Below are positions 59,871 through 64,000 of a stretch of DNA of 64,000 nt, piece after piece. The stretch comes from Phnomibacter ginsenosidimutans (GTDB lineage Bacteria; Bacteroidota; Bacteroidia; Chitinophagales; Chitinophagaceae). The stretch covers positions 1,294,501 through 1,358,500 of the forward strand of contig NZ_CP046566.1 in the NCBI RefSeq assembly GCF_009740285.1, read 5' to 3'. The notes beneath the pieces were generated by a model that worked only from the letters and a program-made list of their open reading frames with translations, was not told the origin of the DNA and ran no database searches. Both the position numbers and the translations under genes were made by a program. Each line of letters opens with the position of its first letter. Position 1 is the first letter of the stretch.

Positions 59871-62800
59871 TTACTCGTATGGTACATCTACTATAATCGT
59901 AGTGCCTTTTCCCTTCGCTGTAGCCACATCAAAGTTGGCATTCATAGCTGCAGCTCTGCTGGCCATAATTTGCATGCCAATACCCTTATCAGGTGAATGT
60001 AGCAGGCTCTTTTCGAAACCAATGCCATTGTCGTGTATGGTTAAAATCAATCTGTTACCCGCTTCAGAAAGTTTAATATCGATTTTAGTGGCTTGTGCAT
60101 GTTTGATGATGTTGTTGACAGCTTCCTGTGTTATCCTGAACAGGTTGGTGCCAAACTTGCCATCGTTCAGCATCAGTCCCGGATGCTCGAAGTTGACTTC
60201 CACTTTTTTGTCGAGATTCACAATCAGGTGTTCAACGGCTACGGCAAAACCATAATCATTTACTTGCTTAGGCATCAATGCATGTGCAATACTTCTGGCC
60301 TCTTGTATACCCTGATCCAACAGCTGCAGGCCATTGGTAAACTTCTCAAGGGTGCGGCCACCAATCTGATCAATGTCTTTGCGCATGGATGCTATACTCA
60401 GCTTACTGGCCACCAGTGTTTGCTGTATGCCATCGTGTATTTCATGCGAAATACGGGTACGCTCAGCTTCTGCGGCATCGTATGCTGCATTAAGTTTTTG
60501 TTCTTCGCTGGTTATTTGGTTGGTGATGTCGAAAATGATTCCGTCAATTCGCTTGTTGAGCGACGCACCTTCGTAAGACTGGAACTCACCAATTTCGTAT
60601 ACCCATTTGTAGCTGCCGTCTTTACTCAGCAGTCGATAGCTGTAATTGTAGCGTTGCTTTTGTTGGTAGGCTGTTTCTACGGCGAAATCAAACTTCGGTA
60701 AGTCCTCTGGATGAATGAGTTTTCGGTAGTAGATGTTTTCTGTGCCATTAATTTCAGCAGCTCTATACCCGGTTATTTCTTTGATATAATCGTTGATGAA
60801 GTTCATGTGATTGTCATCATTGTTGATGCAATTGAACACAACACCGGGGATGTTTTGGATTAATAGATTGAGCTGCTTGTTTTTCTCAATCAAATCAGCC
60901 TCGGCTCGTTTTTTATCCGATATGTCGTGTATGATTTCATGAATGACCAAACGGTTTTCAATGTGGATGAGACTACTAAAGATTTCCATTTCGCAGAGTG
61001 TGCCGTTGCTCTTTTTGTGCACCATCTCATACCGTGCATTTTTCTCTGCAAGCGCAAGTTGCATTTTTTGTCTGGTGCTATCCGGGTGCAAACTCAGGTC
61101 TGTGAGTTTCATAGACTGAAACTTATCGGCAGACCAGCCATAGAATTTTTCTGCGGCAGCGTTAGAGTCTATTATCTGGCCATCTTCAGGATTGATAAGC
61201 AACATCACCGAAGTATTGTCTCTAAACATGGTTCTGAATCGCTGTTCACTTTCAGCCAATGCCAGTTCAGATACTTTTTGTTGGGTAATGTCTTTGCCAA
61301 AACAGGAAACGCCTGTAATGTCATCATTGGCCAAAATCGGGAACATGGCCACTTCTACCCACATACTGCCTTCAGCAAAATCGTACCGCTCCTCAAATGA
61401 TTTTCTGCGTTTGTTGTGCAATACAAAATCATAGTGCTCCTTCCACGAACTCTTGAATGGTTCTGGCAGTACCTGAAGAATATTGTCGCCTTTATTCAGC
61501 GCAAAACCAAAGCTTTGTTTGAAAGCTTCGCGGAACATACCGTTGATGTACAGTATTTCGTATTGATTGTTGATGGACCAAATATTATCCGAAGTAGTTT
61601 CGATAATTGCTTCCAGTCTCGATTCACTTTCTTTCAACGCTTCCTGAGCCAGCAGTTTTTCCTGCTCTACTTTTTTGCGTTCGGTAATGTTTCGGCTTAC
61701 ACCCAACACTTCCAGTTCACCATCCATATTCAACTGTAGCTTAGCTACTACTTCTACCCACACATGGCTGCCATCTTTGTGGTATTGCTCAATCTCCAAC
61801 ATTTCAGCAGGGGGTAATATGCCGGTTGCTTCATATGTTGCAAGTGTTTCCTGAATCTTGGCCGCAATTGCTTTGTAAGACTCGGGTGTCATGGATTCTT
61901 CCACAGGCTGCACCATTGATTCTGCAGCAGTATAACCACGCAACTCAATTGCACTCGGGCTTACAAAAGTTAGTGAGAGTGAGTTGATATCTAATATCCA
62001 GATGACATCGGTAGAGTTTTCGGCAAGCAAGCGGTAAATAGCTTCGCTCTTTACCAATGCAAGCTCCATGTTTTTTCTTCTGGTAATATCGGTGTCGCCA
62101 CCACGATAACCTTTGAGATTTCCATGTTCATCTACAATCGGCGTTCCGGTTGTAGCCAGCCATACTTCATGTCCATCTTTGTGTACAGCTGGGTTTTCTA
62201 AATCATTGAAGGTTTCTTTATTGCGAAATACATGCTGTGTAAGCGCAATGAAGGTGGAGCGGTTTTCTTCAGGATGCAAATCGTAATAATGCAATTTGCC
62301 CACCATTTCTTCCGGGGTGTATCCCAATACTTCTGTGACTACATCGCTTACATAAGTGAAAAGACCGTTTTGATCTACTTCCCAGGCAAAGGTGTGGGAA
62401 AGGGTAGTAAGCTGAACCAGTCGTTCTTCGTTTTCACGAAGTTGCATTTCAGCAATTTTACGTTCGGTTATTTCAGTGCTCATGCCACATACCCCTGTAA
62501 CTTTTCCTTCGTTGTCTTTCAGGGGAAATTTGATGCTGAGAAAATGATGGACAGCTTCGGCTGTTTCTACCAATTCTTCAACTTCTAGTATTTTGTCCGT
62601 TTGCATTACATAATTGTCGTGCTCCCGATATATTTTGGCTTGTGCTTCGCCAAATATTTCCACATCCGTTTTACCAATCACATCCTGACGGCTTTTGCCA
62701 ATCATTGCTTCAAATCTTTTATTGATGGTTCTGTAAGTGCCATCCAGATTTTTTACAAAAATGAGTGAGCCCGAGTTGTCGATAATGTTCTCGAGGAAGC

Positions 62801-64000
62801 GTTTGTTTTCTTCCAATGAATTTTCTGTTTGCAAACGTTTCTTTACGTTGAGCAATACCTGTGTGTACAGGTGAAGGAGTTGCTGTTCTTTTTCTGAATA
62901 GTAGTGCGGTTTTCTTACTGAATCAAAACCGATAAAGCCTAACAGCCGGTTGTTATCAATCAGCGGCAGCGTTATAAGGCTTTGAATGTGTTGAGCTGTC
63001 AATACTTCTTTCAACTCTTTTTGCGAATCATCTTTGAGCAGTTGCACATCAGCTATCACAAAGGGCAATCCCTGTTTGTGCTTGTCTAACCAATCGTGCA
63101 TGCCTTCTACTGAAATGTTTTGGAGATTCATTATTTCTGCACCTATGCCGTCTTCGCACCACTCGTAGGTGTTGGAGCAGGTAAGTGCATCCAAGTCATA
63201 GTCGAAAATGTATGCCCTGTCTGCCTGCACAAAACGGCCAATGGTACCCAGTGAATGATGGATGGATTGGTCGAGTTGATCCAGCGGAATATTGATGTAA
63301 GTAGTCGCAATCTCCATCAGCATTTGTTGCAATTCTGCCTGCGCTTTCAATTCTGCTTCTGCTGCTTTGAGGTCGCTGATATCGGTAAAGGTGGCAAACA
63401 CCCGATCGGGCGTGTCGTCGGGATGGATGAACTCGGGTTCAGAGTTAACAATAATCCACCTGTATTTTTCCAGTTCAGGATGGAATATGCCCATTACTTT
63501 ATTGTGCACGGGTTTGCCGGTCCGCAGGGTTTCCATAGCCGGATGCTCCTTGCCAGGGAAGATGGTACCATCTTCGTGAATAGAATGCCATCTGGAATCG
63601 GTAGATATTCTGCCCAGCATTTGGTCAAGGCTCAGGCCCAATATTTTTTCAGCTGCTTTATTGGCTTTAATGATATGCCCGGTTTTGTCCTGATACACTA
63701 CGCCTTGCGCCATTGTGTCAAACAAGCGGCGGTAATCATTTTCACTATCACGTATTTGTGTTTCAGATTTTCTGCGAACTATGGCGTTGGTTACAATTTC
63801 TGCCAGCACCTGCAGCAGTTGTATTTCGGATGGTTTGAAAGAACGGGGTTTGCGAACTGCATCAAAGCCAATGAATCCGATATTCTTCTGATGCACCATG
63901 AGTGGCAATACCACCAATGACTGAATGCCTTGTTCTGCGAAGTGTTGGTACAGTGCCGGTGTATCTCTCAGTGCCTCAATGTTGGGTACATGATACACTT
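59871..64000 (-). CDS. Multi-PAS/GAF sensor histidine kinase, 5' end cut by window edge
   Basis: At least 1375 residues are visible; the true start lies beyond base 64000. Reading from the visible N-terminus: a GAF fragment (LPLMVHQKNIGFIGFDAVRK), a PAS domain, a second GAF (LPLIDNNRLLGFIGFDSVRK), then six more PAS domains, each ending in a DITxxK-type sequence such as STEITERK, DTDITRRK, SRNITERK, GKDITQQK and HDISDKK. The kinase is of the HisKA_3 (NarL-like) class: AERTRISHEIHDGIQQTLVA carries the phospho-histidine, and the ATPase has ITQEAVNNIIKHAQATKIDI and IHDNGIGFEKSL. No membrane segment is seen in this part, so it is probably cytoplasmic or anchored at the unseen N-terminus. Signals are unknown; PAS domains often bind flavin, haem or small molecules. 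Confidence 0.92.
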   Translation of the reverse strand, partial: VYHVPNIEALRDTPALYQHFAEQGIQSLVVLPLMVHQKNIGFIGFDAVRKPRSFKPSEIQLLQVLAEIVTNAIVRRKSETQIRDSENDYRRLFDTMAQGVVYQDKTGHIIKANKAAEKILGLSLDQMLGRISTDSRWHSIHEDGTIFPGKEHPAMETLRTGKPVHNKVMGIFHPELEKYRWIIVNSEPEFIHPDDTPDRVFATFTDISDLKAAEAELKAQAELQQMLMEIATTYINIPLDQLDQSIHHSLGTIGRFVQADRAYIFDYDLDALTCSNTYEWCEDGIGAEIMNLQNISVEGMHDWLDKHKQGLPFVIADVQLLKDDSQKELKEVLTAQHIQSLITLPLIDNNRLLGFIGFDSVRKPHYYSEKEQQLLHLYTQVLLNVKKRLQTENSLEENKRFLENIIDNSGSLIFVKNLDGTYRTINKRFEAMIGKSRQDVIGKTDVEIFGEAQAKIYREHDNYVMQTDKILEVEELVETAEAVHHFLSIKFPLKDNEGKVTGVCGMSTEITERKIAEMQLRENEERLVQLTTLSHTFAWEVDQNGLFTYVSDVVTEVLGYTPEEMVGKLHYYDLHPEENRSTFIALTQHVFRNKETFNDLENPAVHKDGHEVWLATTGTPIVDEHGNLKGYRGGDTDITRRKNMELALVKSEAIYRLLAENSTDVIWILDINSLSLTFVSPSAIELRGYTAAESMVQPVEESMTPESYKAIAAKIQETLATYEATGILPPAEMLEIEQYHKDGSHVWVEVVAKLQLNMDGELEVLGVSRNITERKKVEQEKLLAQEALKESESRLEAIIETTSDNIWSINNQYEILYINGMFREAFKQSFGFALNKGDNILQVLPEPFKSSWKEHYDFVLHNKRRKSFEERYDFAEGSMWVEVAMFPILANDDITGVSCFGKDITQQKVSELALAESEQRFRTMFRDNTSVMLLINPEDGQIIDSNAAAEKFYGWSADKFQSMKLTDLSLHPDSTRQKMQLALAEKNARYEMVHKKSNGTLCEMEIFSSLIHIENRLVIHEIIHDISDKKRAEADLIEKNKQLNLLIQNIPGVVFNCINNDDNHMNFINDYIKEITGYRAAEINGTENIYYRKLIHPEDLPKFDFAVETAYQQKQRYNYSYRLLSKDGSYKWVYEIGEFQSYEGASLNKRIDGIIFDITNQITSEEQKLNAAYDAAEAERTRISHEIHDGIQQTLVASKLSIASMRKDIDQIGGRTLEKFTNGLQLLDQGIQEARSIAHALMPKQVNDYGFAVAVEHLIVNLDKKVEVNFEHPGLMLNDGKFGTNLFRITQEAVNNIIKHAQATKIDIKLSEAGNRLILTIHDNGIGFEKSLLHSPDKGIGMQIMASRAAAMNANFDVATAKGKGTTIIVDVPYE

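Overview
The window comes from a member of the Bacteroidota, most likely Chitinophagaceae. The support is: several type IX secretion system (T9SS) cargo proteins with both kinds of C-terminal sorting domain; promoters of the TTTG / TAnnTTTG type; the Bacteroidota-restricted small protein DUF4295 between rpmG and ftsY; DUF6427 and DUF2911 proteins; and the gene order rpsU - xer recombinase - hpf - tRNAs - tuf - tRNA-Trp - secE - nusG. The family assignment is inference from gene content; no search was run.

Layout. 1-11 kb (mostly minus strand): a partial membrane acyltransferase, uvrA, an ECF sigma factor (plus), a two-protein DsbD-type thiol relay, purQ, a DUF6427 membrane protein and an unknown secreted protein. 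11-22.5 kb: a surface-glycan locus in two arms diverging from about 17.5 kb. The minus arm holds a TylF-like methyltransferase, a large T9SS type B protein, a Wzx-like flippase and a glycosyltransferase; the plus arm holds a methyltransferase, a GT4, wecB and two GT2 enzymes. 22.5-33 kb: a YfhO membrane protein, a queuosine-precursor transporter, cysE/cysM, a Nudix hydrolase, corA, a photolyase/cryptochrome, a GNAT enzyme and ornithine aminotransferase. 33-43 kb: translation and export core (rpmB, rpmG, DUF4295, ftsY, rpsU, xer, hpf, five tRNAs, tuf, secE, nusG) with a SUMF1-family protein, a GT2, riboflavin synthase and an archaemetzincin-like lipoprotein in between. 43-64 kb: DUF2911, an SGNH lipoprotein, icd, an alpha/beta hydrolase, an acyltransferase, a BNR-repeat exoprotein, two large T9SS type A cargo proteins, and a very large multi-PAS/GAF histidine kinase that runs off the right edge.

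The strongest signal in the raw bases concerns data quality. At least nine genes, including uvrA, tuf and nusG, are broken by one- or two-base indels that are repaired by restoring the expected family sequence. This points to an insufficiently polished assembly rather than to pseudogenes or programmed frameshifting. I annotate these genes across their full span and give each break point.

I found no mobile element, phage, CRISPR array or defence system. The more interesting biological leads are: a similar leader element about 185 bases ahead of two T9SS cargo genes; a split DsbD system in which the separate small protein carries the N-domain cysteine pair that the main DsbD lacks; an archaemetzincin-like lipoprotein inserted into the hpf-tRNA-tuf neighbourhood; a nusG gene not followed by rplK; and a modular T9SS type B protein inside the glycan locus. 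None amounts to a clear new system.
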